Positions 9,896 to 20,171 of a stretch of 59,192 bases of DNA are shown here, in pieces. Below the pieces are notes generated by a model, which was not told where the DNA came from, ran no database searches, and saw only the letters and a program-made list of their open reading frames with translations. The stretch comes from Algicola sp. Lineage in GTDB: Bacteria; Pseudomonadota; Gammaproteobacteria; Enterobacterales; Alteromonadaceae. The stretch is from assembly GCA_013216025.1 (NCBI GenBank), contig JABSOG010000011.1:1-59192 (forward strand), read 5' to 3'. A program made the position numbers and the translations under genes. The number at the start of each line of letters is the position of its first letter. Position 1 is the first letter of the stretch.

Positions 9896-10693
9896 TTGAA
9901 ATTGATAACATCTTTCGAGTTAATGCTAGGTTTTGTGATTCTAACATTTGGTATGTCTCAAATTTTGGATGCCGCTATTGCCAGCTCAAAACTCCCAGCA
10001 TACAAATCTAAATTTAAAACAACCGCTGCGTTGCTTAAAGAATCGAATACGATGGGACTTATTGGTACGTCCCAAAATGCAATAAACGGTCTTTTTGAAG
10101 GGATATATGGTGAGAAGCATATATCATCTAGGTGTTTGGCGTTTTCTAGTGTCTCCTCAATTTTGGCCATATCAATAGTCTGTATATTTTTGCCCGAAAT
10201 AGCCCTTCAGAGTTTAAAAATGGGCATCCCCACTCTTGTGGGACTTATTCTATTTAATCTGATGGTAGACTATATATCGCTAATTGAGACTAGGTATGTG
10301 TTGAGCAGAAATATGAAAAGAAAAAGAGACGCAGTATGGTATGCTTTCTTTGATATATTTATTTCTGCATTTATTTTTTCGTTCACCTACATCATTGGGA
10401 TGATGATTTTATCTATTGGCTTCTCAGAAGCCTATAATATAGACGACATTACACTTATATTCGAAGAAGGAGCAGATGTCGTTTGGATAATTCTTTTCCT
10501 ATCAACCTTCTTTACAAGTTTAATGTTTTACGTATTTTTAATGTCCTCGGTGTTAATACGAATATTCAAAACTCCTGCGATAAAGTTCATTTCATTGATC
10601 GCACAGAGTGACAATCCATTTAAAGTAATCGCCACTACTTTAGGGGTTGTTTCATTAATACTTACATGGTTGGGCACTTCGATCGCCCAATAG
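9896..10693 (+). CDS. Hypothetical multi-pass membrane protein (TTG start)
   Basis: 265 aa ORF with several hydrophobic segments. Confidence 0.6.
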   Translation: MKLITSFELMLGFVILTFGMSQILDAAIASSKLPAYKSKFKTTAALLKESNTMGLIGTSQNAINGLFEGIYGEKHISSRCLAFSSVSSILAISIVCIFLPEIALQSLKMGIPTLVGLILFNLMVDYISLIETRYVLSRNMKRKRDAVWYAFFDIFISAFIFSFTYIIGMMILSIGFSEAYNIDDITLIFEEGADVVWIILFLSTFFTSLMFYVFLMSSVLIRIFKTPAIKFISLIAQSDNPFKVIATTLGVVSLILTWLGTSIAQ

Positions 10694-10744
10694 TTTGTCG
10701 TGTGGCTGTTTACTGAAAACCAATAACCCCACACGCGCCATTCC

Positions 10745-11770
10745 TTATTTTATCTGCCCCAACAATCCCTTTATCGCCTCAAGCACCGCTTCAGGTTTCT
10801 CACCAATAATATCGTGAGTGGTCCCTTTTACCACGCTTAGCCGCGATAGTTCCGATAAATACGCGATCTCCTGTTGTAAGACGCTCCACATTTTATTGAG
10901 CTTGATAAAGCGTTCATTTTTCGGATAGGCATCAGGATCATGACTTAACACCACCAATGGTATGCCCTTCAAATCGTAGTTAAAGTCGGCGATTGGGTGA
11001 TTATAATGGCCTACTCTGGCGTGATTGAGTATTACATGGGCAAATTTGGCCCCACTGTATTGTTCGATAAAACGAGCTTCTTCAGGTTCATCGAGCTTGT
11101 CCCATGACTCATACATATCTTGTATTCGGGTCAGTCCAATCGTTGCAGCTCGTTTTGCCCACAGGCTGTCTGACTCAGGTAAAGGGCTCAACCCGCCTTC
11201 AGATAAGCCATGCTGATTTGGGTGAGCAGAGTCAGACATCACCATGCCTGCGATTTTGTGCTTAAAGATCAGCGAGTAACGACGAATAATAATGCCACCA
11301 ACCGAATGACTCACCAACACCACTGGCTTACCTTCAGATACCGCATCAATAATGTGGCCCAAATGCAACGCTCGGTCTTCAAAGGTCATTTCACCTTCAA
11401 ACCCATCGCTCCAGCCCATGCCTTGGCGGTCGTAATAACAACTTTTATTGGATTGTGCCGTCTGTTTGGCGATTTTATCCCACGCGGTAAACGAATCCTG
11501 CCCCATCCCTGATTCATAAACAATCACAGGCGTGCCCTGACCGTGACAGACGTAATGCATGGCTACACCATCAACCTCGATAAATTGGCCCGGAGGCGGA
11601 AATTTGTCTTTATTGAGTGACAAACTTATCTGGTGAAAAGCAAACGACAAACCCACCAATAGCAACAGCAACGCCACCAAACCCACAGATATTCGTTTAA
11701 ACCACCGCATACAATTTCCTTCAAGACTTTTGATTGCTGTCTTTTTATCATCCATCAATAAGGTTTGCAA
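10745..11770 (-). CDS. Alpha/beta hydrolase, membrane-anchored
   Basis: HGQGTPVIVYESGMG, nucleophile elbow SHSVGG, C-terminal GTTHD; N-terminal TM (start may be the internal MRWFKR). Confidence 0.85.
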   Translation of the reverse strand: MQTLLMDDKKTAIKSLEGNCMRWFKRISVGLVALLLLLVGLSFAFHQISLSLNKDKFPPPGQFIEVDGVAMHYVCHGQGTPVIVYESGMGQDSFTAWDKIAKQTAQSNKSCYYDRQGMGWSDGFEGEMTFEDRALHLGHIIDAVSEGKPVVLVSHSVGGIIIRRYSLIFKHKIAGMVMSDSAHPNQHGLSEGGLSPLPESDSLWAKRAATIGLTRIQDMYESWDKLDEPEEARFIEQYSGAKFAHVILNHARVGHYNHPIADFNYDLKGIPLVVLSHDPDAYPKNERFIKLNKMWSVLQQEIAYLSELSRLSVVKGTTHDIIGEKPEAVLEAIKGLLGQIK

Positions 11771-11818
11771 TCACTTGGGGTATACTTTCGTCATCAGGCA
11801 CATACTCGGCAAAAAACT

Positions 11819-12619
11819 ATGACAAAAGCAGCGCTATTAGGCATACCCTTCGACGACAACTCGTCGTTTGAACGGGGTCCGGCCAAAGCCCCTGCGGTGA
11901 TCCGCAAGGTATTAAGCAGTGGCTCGCTCAACAGCGGTTGCGAAAATGGACAAAATCTCAAAGACAACCCAGCGTGGGTCGATTGCGGCGATATCCTCAT
12001 TAATCCACAAGATGATTTCGTTCAAACCATAGAATCGGCCTGCGACAAATTACTCGCCGATGGCACCCGGTTGTTAACCCTTGGTGGCGATCACAGTATT
12101 TCGTACCCGCTGCTAAAATCTTACGCCAAGGTTTATCCCAACCTCACCATTTTACACATCGACGCCCATTCAGATTTATACGACAGCTTTAAGGGTAACC
12201 GCTTGTCCAATGCCTGTCCTTTTGCCCGTATTATGGAAGACAAATTATGTGTTCGTTTGGTGCAAATGGGTATCCGCACCCTCAACCAGCATCAAGTGGA
12301 GCAGGCGCAACGATTTGGCGTACAAATGATTGAAATGAAAGACTGGCAACCGGGTGATATGCCTTCCCTGGAGGGGCCGATTTACCTGTCACTCGATATC
12401 GACGGCATCGATCCGGCTTTTGCCCCCGGCGTTTCTCACCGAGAACCGGGCGGATTCACCAGCCGCGAAATCATCAATATTATTCACCAGATAAAAGGCC
12501 CTTTGGTCGGTGCAGATATCGTCGAATTCAACCCCTTAAAAGACATCGATAACATGACTGCCCAACTGGCTGCTAAGCTGGTTAAAGAAGTCGCAGGAAA
12601 GCTTATCGATACCGAATAA
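11819..12619 (+). CDS. Arginase/agmatinase/formimidoylglutamase (ureohydrolase) family protein
   Basis: GGDHSISYPL, HIDAHSDLYD, SLDIDGIDPAFAPG metal-binding motifs. Confidence 0.9.
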   Translation: MTKAALLGIPFDDNSSFERGPAKAPAVIRKVLSSGSLNSGCENGQNLKDNPAWVDCGDILINPQDDFVQTIESACDKLLADGTRLLTLGGDHSISYPLLKSYAKVYPNLTILHIDAHSDLYDSFKGNRLSNACPFARIMEDKLCVRLVQMGIRTLNQHQVEQAQRFGVQMIEMKDWQPGDMPSLEGPIYLSLDIDGIDPAFAPGVSHREPGGFTSREIINIIHQIKGPLVGADIVEFNPLKDIDNMTAQLAAKLVKEVAGKLIDTE

Positions 12620-12700
12620 ACCGGTAAATTGCGAGTATTTTCGCCATTTTGCATTATACTTGGGTCTAATTGCCCCTATTAAGTATATTTTGGAAGTTAT

Positions 12701-14422
12701 TTGGACACCTTGAATAAGGACGTAACAGCAAAGCCCGTCAGCCTTGCGACCATTTTGTGGGTCATCATCGCAGGTAGCCTGACCATTCATATGGTCGTCA
12801 TGATCATCGGTCACACCATTTTGGCCGACTGGCGCTGGACCGGATTAGCCGTTCACACCTCGCTCGAAATCAGCGGTGCCATCATTGCTTTGTTTGTTGC
12901 CATGTTTTTACTGCGTTATGAACGCTACGGGCAAGGTACACACTTCAACGTCCACATTGCCGCCGCCCTTATCTGCATGGGGGTGCTCGATGGATTTCAT
13001 GCCATTGTTGAGGTCGGCAATACGTTTGTCTGGCTCCACAGTATCGCCACGTTTAGCGGCGGGCTGCTCTTTGTTCTGGTCTTCATCCCCAAACAATGGT
13101 ACACCTTCAGCGCCATAAGCTGGCCATTGTTTGTCCTTGGCGGTTCACTGGTGCTGGGGTTGATGTCTTTTGCCTACCCCGAAGTTATCCCCACCATGAT
13201 AGTAAACAAACAATTTACTTTTTGGGCCGTGCTGCTCAATGTCGTTGGCGGCATCGCGTTGTTCATTTCAGCCATTAAACTGATCTGGTCCTACCAACGC
13301 TACAACAATATCGATGATTTGTTGTTTTGCCTGCATTGTTCGCTGTTTGGTGCGGCCGCTATCATGTTTCAGCAATCCTCCTTATGGGACACTTCCTGGT
13401 GGGGTTGGCATATTCTGCGTTTATTGGCCTATGCCATTGCCCTGTGGTTTGTGATAAACGGTGAGGCCAAAATTATGAATGAGTTGGAGCAACACCGTTT
13501 TCACCTCACCGAACTGGTGGCCAAACAAACACAAACCATTGCCCAAAGCGAAGCGCAATTGATCGACGCACAACGGGTGGCTCATCTGGGCAGTTGGCAA
13601 CGCAATATCGCCAGTGGCAAAGCGGTGTGGTCAGATGAACTCTATCGCATTTGCGGTTTAACACCCGGCTTGGATGCGCCCACCCAAGACACTTTGATCA
13701 ATATTCTACACCCAGATGACAAAGACGAGTTTCTTGCGCAATACCAACGTGCCCTAATTGAAGGCCAAACGCCTGAACGAGAATATCGTATTGTACGGCC
13801 CAATGGCGAAATTCGCTGGTTGCAGATATCGGGCATGATCAGCTACGACGAATTGGGCAATCCATTAAACGTACTGGGCACTGCTTTAGATATCACCGAC
13901 CACAAAATAAAAGAAGCGCAAATCGAACATTTGGCCAACCACGATGCCCTGACCGACCTGCCAGCATTACGCCTGTGCCGTGAAAGAATGGGCAACGAAC
14001 TGGCTCGGGCCAAGCGAAACGGCACTTTGTTTGCTGTGATGTTTGTTGACTTAGACGGTTTTAAACTGATCAACGACAACCTCGGACATGATGTCGGCGA
14101 TGACTTACTGATCAAAGTCGCACAGCGTCTGACCCGCTGTTTAAGAGATATCGATACGGTGGCCCGCATTGGTGGTGATGAATTTTTGGTCTTGCAAACC
14201 GATGTTAAAAATGAATCGTCGGTCTCTATTGTGGCCAAAAAACTCATCGAAACCATCTCGACCAGCTATGTCATTGGCCAACATACCATAGAAATTGGCG
14301 CCAGCATCGGCATCTCACTTTACCCGGCCAACGGCGACACCATTAGTACCTTAATGAAACAAGCCGACCAAACCATGTACCGGGTCAAGAAAAGTGGCAA
14401 GAACAACTTTGATTTTTCTTGA
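12701..14422 (+). CDS. Membrane PAS-GGDEF diguanylate cyclase
   Basis: N-terminal multi-TM region, PAS/PAC (EYRIVRPNGEIRWLQISG), GGDEF motif (ARIGGDEFLVL). Confidence 0.92.
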   Translation: MDTLNKDVTAKPVSLATILWVIIAGSLTIHMVVMIIGHTILADWRWTGLAVHTSLEISGAIIALFVAMFLLRYERYGQGTHFNVHIAAALICMGVLDGFHAIVEVGNTFVWLHSIATFSGGLLFVLVFIPKQWYTFSAISWPLFVLGGSLVLGLMSFAYPEVIPTMIVNKQFTFWAVLLNVVGGIALFISAIKLIWSYQRYNNIDDLLFCLHCSLFGAAAIMFQQSSLWDTSWWGWHILRLLAYAIALWFVINGEAKIMNELEQHRFHLTELVAKQTQTIAQSEAQLIDAQRVAHLGSWQRNIASGKAVWSDELYRICGLTPGLDAPTQDTLINILHPDDKDEFLAQYQRALIEGQTPEREYRIVRPNGEIRWLQISGMISYDELGNPLNVLGTALDITDHKIKEAQIEHLANHDALTDLPALRLCRERMGNELARAKRNGTLFAVMFVDLDGFKLINDNLGHDVGDDLLIKVAQRLTRCLRDIDTVARIGGDEFLVLQTDVKNESSVSIVAKKLIETISTSYVIGQHTIEIGASIGISLYPANGDTISTLMKQADQTMYRVKKSGKNNFDFS

Positions 14423-14536
14423 TTAAATCGGCTTAGGCCGCTTTAATTGGGGCACTTCGTGGCGATAAAAGATTAAAAGATCTCAACACGGACAAATACA
14501 TGGATGTATTATGGTAGAGCAATGCAGGAGCAATTG

Positions 14537-14712
14537 CCGAGGCACGGAGCCACGGAGCAAGAAAGAGAAAAGAGAAAAGATGAAAGATGAAAAGACCGCA
14601 CCACTCTTAGACAACAAACTACTTTTGGGTTTTCGTTTTTATATATTTTTGCCCTTTTTTTCTTTTTTTGATTTTCCTCTTTCTTTACTCCGTGGCTCCG
14701 TGCCTCCGTGTT
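14537..14712. repeat. CACGGAG-family dispersed inverted repeat, copy 1
   Basis: GAGGCACGGAGCCACGGAG ... CTCCGTGGCTCCGTGCCTCCGTG with purine/pyrimidine-rich inner arms. Confidence 0.8.
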
Positions 14713-14757
14713 GAGTGTTTTTTTCAAAGCGTCAGCTTTACCTAGCGGAAAATAACA

Positions 14758-16236
14758 ATGATTTTAGCAATAGACCAAGGCTCCACAGGCACCACGGTGA
14801 TCCTGTTCAACCAAGCCGGCGAAGCGCTGAGCCGGGCCTACAGCGAGTTCAGCCAGATTTATCCCCAAGCCTCTTGGGTCGAACATAACCCCGAAGAAAT
14901 TTGGCAAGTCACGTTGGCCACCATCCATCAAGCCATTAAACAAGCCAACATTAAAACTAACCAGATTCAATCCATCGGCATTACCAATCAGCGCGAAACC
15001 ACTGTTTTGTGGGATAAAACAACCGGAAAACCGGTGCACAACGCCATCGTCTGGCAATGCCGCCGCTCTAGTGAGATTTGCCAACAGATCAAAGCAGATG
15101 GCAAAGCACAGTGGATACAAGATAAAACCGGTTTGGTGGTCGACGCTTATTTCTCGGCGACCAAAATCAAATGGATTTTCGACCAATACCCAGACATCAA
15201 ACAACAAGCCATAAACGGCAACATTGCTTTTGGTACCATCGACAGCTGGTTGATTTGGAACCTGACCGGCGGCAAAGCCCATGTCACCGATCACACCAAC
15301 GCCTCGCGCACCCTGTTATACAACATCCATGACCAAGACTGGGATCAAGAATTACTGAGCTTTTTCGATATTCCCAAATCTATCTTGCCCCGTATACAAA
15401 ACTCCGCATCAGCGTTTGGCAGCACCAAAGCCGGCCTTTTAGGCCCTCAAAGCATCACCATCAATGGCGTTGCAGGTGATCAACAAGCCGCCCTGTTTGG
15501 CCAAGGATGTGTCACGCCCGGTGCGGTGAAAAATACCTACGGCACCGGCTGTTTTATGTTGATGCATACCGGCAACACAGCGGTTGCCTCACACAATGGC
15601 TTGCTGACAACCATTGCCTGTAGCGCATCTGGCACACCGGCTTATGCGCTCGAAGGCTCGGTATTTATGGCAGGCGCTGCCGTACAGTGGTTACGCGACG
15701 AAATGCAACTCATTGAAAAAGCGAGCGAAACGCAAGCCATCGCCGAATCAATCCCAGACACCAGCGGGGTTTTTGTGGTGCCAGCCTTCACAGGCCTAGG
15801 CGCACCTTATTGGGATATGGAAGCCCGAGGGGCCATTGTCGGTTTAACTCGGGGGTCGGGCAAAAAACAAATCATTCGCGCCACGCTTGAGGCCATAGCC
15901 TATCAAACCAATGATGTGCTCAGTTTGATGGAGCAAGAATCTGAGGTTAAAGTGGTGTCGTTGAAAGTGGACGGAGGAGCCTGCGCCAATAATTTTTTAA
16001 TGCAATTTCAAGCTGATTTATTGGATGTAACCATCATTCGCCCGAAAAATGTCGACTCCACAGCCCTTGGCGCGGCCTTATTGGCAGGTATTAATGTAGG
16101 TTTTTGGTCGTTTGATAACTTGCCTCAGGGATTAAAAACCACAGACCGACAGTTCAATCCTAATATGAAAGGTGATGTGCGTCAGGCAAAATGTGAAGGG
16201 TGGCGATTGGCTATTGAAAAGGTAAGGACAGGCTGA
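14758..16236 (+). CDS. glpK: Glycerol kinase
   Basis: AIDQGSTGTTVILF, ITNQRETTVLWD, TDHTNASRTLLYNI, GTGCFMLMHTG, GLGAPYWD. Confidence 0.96.
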   Translation: MILAIDQGSTGTTVILFNQAGEALSRAYSEFSQIYPQASWVEHNPEEIWQVTLATIHQAIKQANIKTNQIQSIGITNQRETTVLWDKTTGKPVHNAIVWQCRRSSEICQQIKADGKAQWIQDKTGLVVDAYFSATKIKWIFDQYPDIKQQAINGNIAFGTIDSWLIWNLTGGKAHVTDHTNASRTLLYNIHDQDWDQELLSFFDIPKSILPRIQNSASAFGSTKAGLLGPQSITINGVAGDQQAALFGQGCVTPGAVKNTYGTGCFMLMHTGNTAVASHNGLLTTIACSASGTPAYALEGSVFMAGAAVQWLRDEMQLIEKASETQAIAESIPDTSGVFVVPAFTGLGAPYWDMEARGAIVGLTRGSGKKQIIRATLEAIAYQTNDVLSLMEQESEVKVVSLKVDGGACANNFLMQFQADLLDVTIIRPKNVDSTALGAALLAGINVGFWSFDNLPQGLKTTDRQFNPNMKGDVRQAKCEGWRLAIEKVRTG

Positions 16237-16240
16237 TTTT

Positions 16241-17161
16241 TTATTCCAGCTCTTTGGCCATGTCAAAGAAGTTTTCGACATAGTCTCGGGGTAATTGATG
16301 GCTTGTCATCACTTCGATACCCGCCTCGCGGGTCATTTTTTGATGTTCTACCAACAAGCTGGTCTTGCTCAACAAGTCAGCCAAAAACAACATTTTTCCT
16401 AGACCGGCTTGTGGAGCACGCAGCTGTTCAAGCGCCTCAACCATTATCTGCGGCATCGCCCATTTACGCGCAATTTCAACGGTCATTATATCGCCCCATT
16501 GGCGGCAGACTTTTTGATATAACACAGGGTTTGGCTGCTTCACCTTGGTAGACTCACCAAGCTTGTTTGATAGACAATTAAAACTGTAGACCACTCCACA
16601 ATTATGAATTAACCCCAACACATGACTGCAAAAGGCATTTACACCATGCTGGTGCGCTAAATCCCGACCCGCCATGGCGGTTTGAATGGTATGTTTATGA
16701 ATAATATCGCTAAAGGACTTAAAAAAACTGGACTTGGTTCGGGTCACATGTGACATCAACACAGTTGTCGCAATGTAACCCACACTCACCAAACCGATTA
16801 ATGAAGTGGCATGTTGTATGGTGCGAATGTCTTTGCCCTTGGCGTTATACATGTCACTGTTGGCAATGGTCAGTATTTCTCGGGCGACATCTGGCGCATC
16901 GCACAAGTCGGTGACCACCTTAATGAAATCTACTTGGGGATCTTCTATGGTGCTAATAAGACGAGTCAAAATACTGGGTAACATCGACATATGCTCGGCC
17001 TGATATTCTGGGCTGAGCAAAAACAACTCGGCATTAACCAACAACGATTGATCAAAAGAGCAAACGGGAGTGTCGCGATCTTCCAAGGTAAATAATATTT
17101 CATAAAAATCGGACTCAATAGCCTGTAAAGCGTTCAATGCTTGGTTAGTGGCTGCGCACAT
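16241..17161 (-). CDS. HDOD domain protein
   Basis: LPSILTRLISTIEDP...TIANSDMYNAKGKDIRTIQHATSLIGLVSV pattern of HDOD. Confidence 0.8.
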   Translation of the reverse strand: MCAATNQALNALQAIESDFYEILFTLEDRDTPVCSFDQSLLVNAELFLLSPEYQAEHMSMLPSILTRLISTIEDPQVDFIKVVTDLCDAPDVAREILTIANSDMYNAKGKDIRTIQHATSLIGLVSVGYIATTVLMSHVTRTKSSFFKSFSDIIHKHTIQTAMAGRDLAHQHGVNAFCSHVLGLIHNCGVVYSFNCLSNKLGESTKVKQPNPVLYQKVCRQWGDIMTVEIARKWAMPQIMVEALEQLRAPQAGLGKMLFLADLLSKTSLLVEHQKMTREAGIEVMTSHQLPRDYVENFFDMAKELE

Positions 17162-17241
17162 TCATTTTCTCCAAATTGATTAAAATCAGCGACTTCAACT
17201 CAATTATAGGTGAAATGTGCAAAATGGTGACATTCGCTGAC

Positions 17242-17613
17242 TTAACTTTTCATAATCGCATTAAAAGCAATCCGGATCTCTGAATCCGTCAGCCCCAACT
17301 CACGCAACGTTGCTACCGTTTGCGTCATCAAATCAACCCCTTTTTCAGTCAAATTATCACTGCAATGGCTTAATGCTTCGGGATGAATAAAAGTCCCGCG
17401 ATAACCTCTTTTGACTATCACAAGGTCCCTTTCGAGCAGTTTGTAGGCTTTGGCTACGGTGTTTTGGTTAATCCCCAAATCGTTGGCCAATTGCCGAATC
17501 GAAGGCATCGCCATGTCTTGCGCCAAAGCGCCCGAGCGTACACCCTCTTTGACCTGGTTGATCAACTGAGTGAAAATTGGGGTCTGGTCAGATACGTCTA
17601 TTGCTATTTCCAT
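17242..17613 (-). CDS. GntR-family regulator, YtrA-like (short effector domain)
   Basis: N-terminal wHTH PIFTQLINQVKEGVRSGALAQDMAMPSIRQLANDLGINQNTVAKAYKLLERD; 123 aa total. Confidence 0.88.
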   Translation of the reverse strand: MEIAIDVSDQTPIFTQLINQVKEGVRSGALAQDMAMPSIRQLANDLGINQNTVAKAYKLLERDLVIVKRGYRGTFIHPEALSHCSDNLTEKGVDLMTQTVATLRELGLTDSEIRIAFNAIMKS

Positions 17614-17640
17614 AAATCGGCTTTGTTGTTTTTTTGTGCT

Positions 17641-17712
17641 GTACTACTTGATCTAATAATACATCTATAGTATTGTTGCTGCAAGTGCTTGTACTACATG
17701 ACCTAGTAATAC
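17641..17712. promoter_or_regulatory. Two 22-bp direct repeats in the divergent promoter region next to the GntR gene (candidate operators)
   Basis: GTACTACTTGATCTAATAATAC (17641-17662) and GTACTACATGACCTAGTAATAC (17691-17712). Confidence 0.65.
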
Positions 17713-17763
17713 AAGCAGTACCCGAACCCTAGGACATAAGTGTAACGATAGAGGAAGTATATA

Positions 17764-18009
17764 ATGAGCAACAACACTGATAAGAACGCTGATAACAACG
17801 TAAGCAAAAACGCAGCCAAACTTCAAATTATCCACGCCCTCGTCTGGGCTGCGCTCATGCTGGCGATATCCTGGGTGACCAAAGGCGGCGAAAACAAAGA
17901 AGTCATCTTTTTTCTGATTGCCGGCTGGATGACCACCCAAGGACTATTGCAAAAAGCCCTTGGCGAAGACAAAGACTCAACGGATTATTGCAGCACCAAA
18001 CTCAAATAA
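17764..18009 (+). CDS. Small membrane protein, hypothetical
   Basis: 81 aa ORF with two hydrophobic segments, divergent from the GntR gene. Confidence 0.6.
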   Translation: MSNNTDKNADNNVSKNAAKLQIIHALVWAALMLAISWVTKGGENKEVIFFLIAGWMTTQGLLQKALGEDKDSTDYCSTKLK

Positions 18010-18096
18010 AGATGCGCAGCCGATTGATCAAATAACCTTGCAAATCGCCGATAATTACGGTATTTAACAGGGCAAACTTCTATTCGAGAATGCCCT

Positions 18097-18915
18097 GTGC
18101 AATCCAACATTCGATGCATTACCCAAGCCTGTGATCTCAACGGGCTGACCTACCGTTATATCGACACCAATAAAAACTGCATGGCAGTCGAAGAGTTGCT
18201 GATTTTTCAGCTCAACCGAACCCCTTTTAATGTCGAATCGATGGCAGGTTTTTGCAAAGACAAAGAACATCATTACGACCTACTCAAAGACAAAATCAAC
18301 ATGCCCAAAACCCTGGGGTTTCTTGATTACGACTCTCAGGAAATTTTCAAACAATATCTGCATTTTGATTCGCAAGACAAAGTGATCGAGCAAATAGAGC
18401 AAAACTTCGACTACCCCTTGGTGATCAAACAAAACAAGGGCGCTTTGGGGATTAATGTGTTTCGCTGTCACACTCAAGCACAAATAAGGCAGGCACTGGG
18501 CCAAATTTACGACAAGCAATCCATCAATTACGATTATGTCGCCTTAGCCCAGCAATACATCAAACCTAAAATAGAATTCAGAGTGATCTTTTTCGACGGT
18601 AAACCCGTCTTATCTTATGAGCGTGTATTCGCAAAAACTGAATTTGGCGCAAGATACTGGGAAACCGAAGAAGGCAAAGCCCTGCCAGTCACCGATCAAG
18701 ATTTGGTGCAGCGTTCTGCCCGAGAATTTGCCCCGGCAGTCACCCTACCCGGCCTGAGATATGTGGCGCTCGATATCATCTTAAATGAGCAGGACGAACT
18801 ATATTTGCTTGAGTTAAACTCAGGCCCTCAGGTCAATCACTTTATTCAGAGCAATGGTGAAGCGCCTGTGGTAGAGATGTATTCGAATATCTTAAAGGCG
18901 TATTTTGCTTCGTAG
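18097..18915 (+). CDS. RimK-like ATP-grasp protein
   Basis: PLVIKQNKGALGINVFRC, ALDIILNEQDELYLLELNSGPQVNHF (ATP-grasp metal-binding end). Confidence 0.78.
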   Translation: MQSNIRCITQACDLNGLTYRYIDTNKNCMAVEELLIFQLNRTPFNVESMAGFCKDKEHHYDLLKDKINMPKTLGFLDYDSQEIFKQYLHFDSQDKVIEQIEQNFDYPLVIKQNKGALGINVFRCHTQAQIRQALGQIYDKQSINYDYVALAQQYIKPKIEFRVIFFDGKPVLSYERVFAKTEFGARYWETEEGKALPVTDQDLVQRSAREFAPAVTLPGLRYVALDIILNEQDELYLLELNSGPQVNHFIQSNGEAPVVEMYSNILKAYFAS

Positions 18916-18966
18916 TCGCTAGTCGCTACCGCGATGTTGGCCTACGGCCATTAAAGTCAAAAGCTT

Positions 18967-19130
18967 TGCCACGGAGGCACGGAGCGGCGGAGGAAAGAAA
19001 GAGTAAGACAAAAGAAAAAAGATAAGCAATGATATAAATAATAATTAGAGGTAACTAAATCAGTATTTTATATCCTTTGTTTTTGATCTTTTCTCTTTCC
19101 TTTCCTCCGTGGCTCCGTGCCTCCGTGGCG
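18967..19130. repeat. CACGGAG-family dispersed inverted repeat, copy 2
   Basis: GCCACGGAGGCACGGAGCGGCGGAGGAAAGAAAGAG ... TTTCCTCCGTGGCTCCGTGCCTCCGTGGC. Confidence 0.8.
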
Positions 19131-19463
19131 AGTCTTTTGACCTTCGGGCCGCAGGCCGACCAACAGCCGTAAGGCAAAAAAAACGTACAAATTACCAACA
19201 CCCGGCCAATTTATTTTTGACAATTCAATCGAACCTTTGTATAACTGTGGCGTTTTTAATTTAATCCAAACAGAGAATCTGACCTAAACCATGGTTTGTA
19301 ACGACGTTATCAAAACATCCGGATTTATCTTTGCCAGCACCTTCGGCTGCAAATGGATCATGATCTGAGCCAACCTCCCCGGCATCAGTGCGCCTGAAAA
19401 TCAAACTGTCATTATCAGCCGCATCACAGAATAATCGCGTATTTGTACTATAGTTTTACATCA

Positions 19464-19632
19464 TTATACCAATGAGATTAATTAACAGATCTAATTTTAG
19501 GCAGATAAAAAAAGCAGTAGCAAGGCATTAATCGCCGTCACTAGTTACACTAATGACAAGATTAATAACGCAGCTAATGCTTATTTTAGCCAGTAAAATG
19601 ATCTGTTAATTAATGGATTTGGTATTGGTTCA
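19464..19632. repeat. MITE-like element with ATACCAAT-type inverted termini
   Basis: ATACCAATgagATTAATTAACAGATC ... GATCTGTTAATTAATggATTTGGTAT. Confidence 0.7.
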
Positions 19633-19728
19633 AGCCAAACGCAAAAATCAATATCACCCTACAATTTGAAATTCAGCATCAATCCGTCCAGCTTTTAATC
19701 GGGATTTGATGCCTTTAAGGAATACCTC

Positions 19729-20154
19729 ATGAGCAACGACTCACAACGATTTGATTCGAAAAAAGCCCCCGAACCTGTCGGTTTATATCCCCATGCCCGC
19801 CGCGTAGGGCAATTGCTGTTTTTGTCTGGTGTTGGCCCTCGCCAGCGTGGCCAAAAAGCCATTCCGGGTGTCACCCTCGATGAAAACAACAACATCACAG
19901 AATATGACATAGCAACCCAATGCCGCTGCGTATTCGACAACGTACGCTGGATACTCGAAGAGTCGGGTTCGAGCTGGGACCAACTGGTTGATGTCACCGT
20001 GTTTTTAACCAACATGAAAGACGACTTTGCCATCTATAACAAAATCTACGCCGAGTACTTTGCCGACAACCAGCCGTGTCGTACCACAGTCGAAATCAAT
20101 TGTCTGCCGACCCCTATCGCCATTGAACTTAAATGCATCGCGACCATTGATTAA
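19729..20154 (+). CDS. RidA-family protein, probable 2-aminomuconate deaminase
   Basis: RidA fold motifs (LFLSGVGPR, VDVTVFLTNMKDDFAIYNKIYAEYF, CRTTVEI) and position at head of the 3-HAA meta-cleavage operon. Confidence 0.8.
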   Translation: MSNDSQRFDSKKAPEPVGLYPHARRVGQLLFLSGVGPRQRGQKAIPGVTLDENNNITEYDIATQCRCVFDNVRWILEESGSSWDQLVDVTVFLTNMKDDFAIYNKIYAEYFADNQPCRTTVEINCLPTPIAIELKCIATID

Positions 20155-20171
20155 AAGAAGAGGAAAAACCC

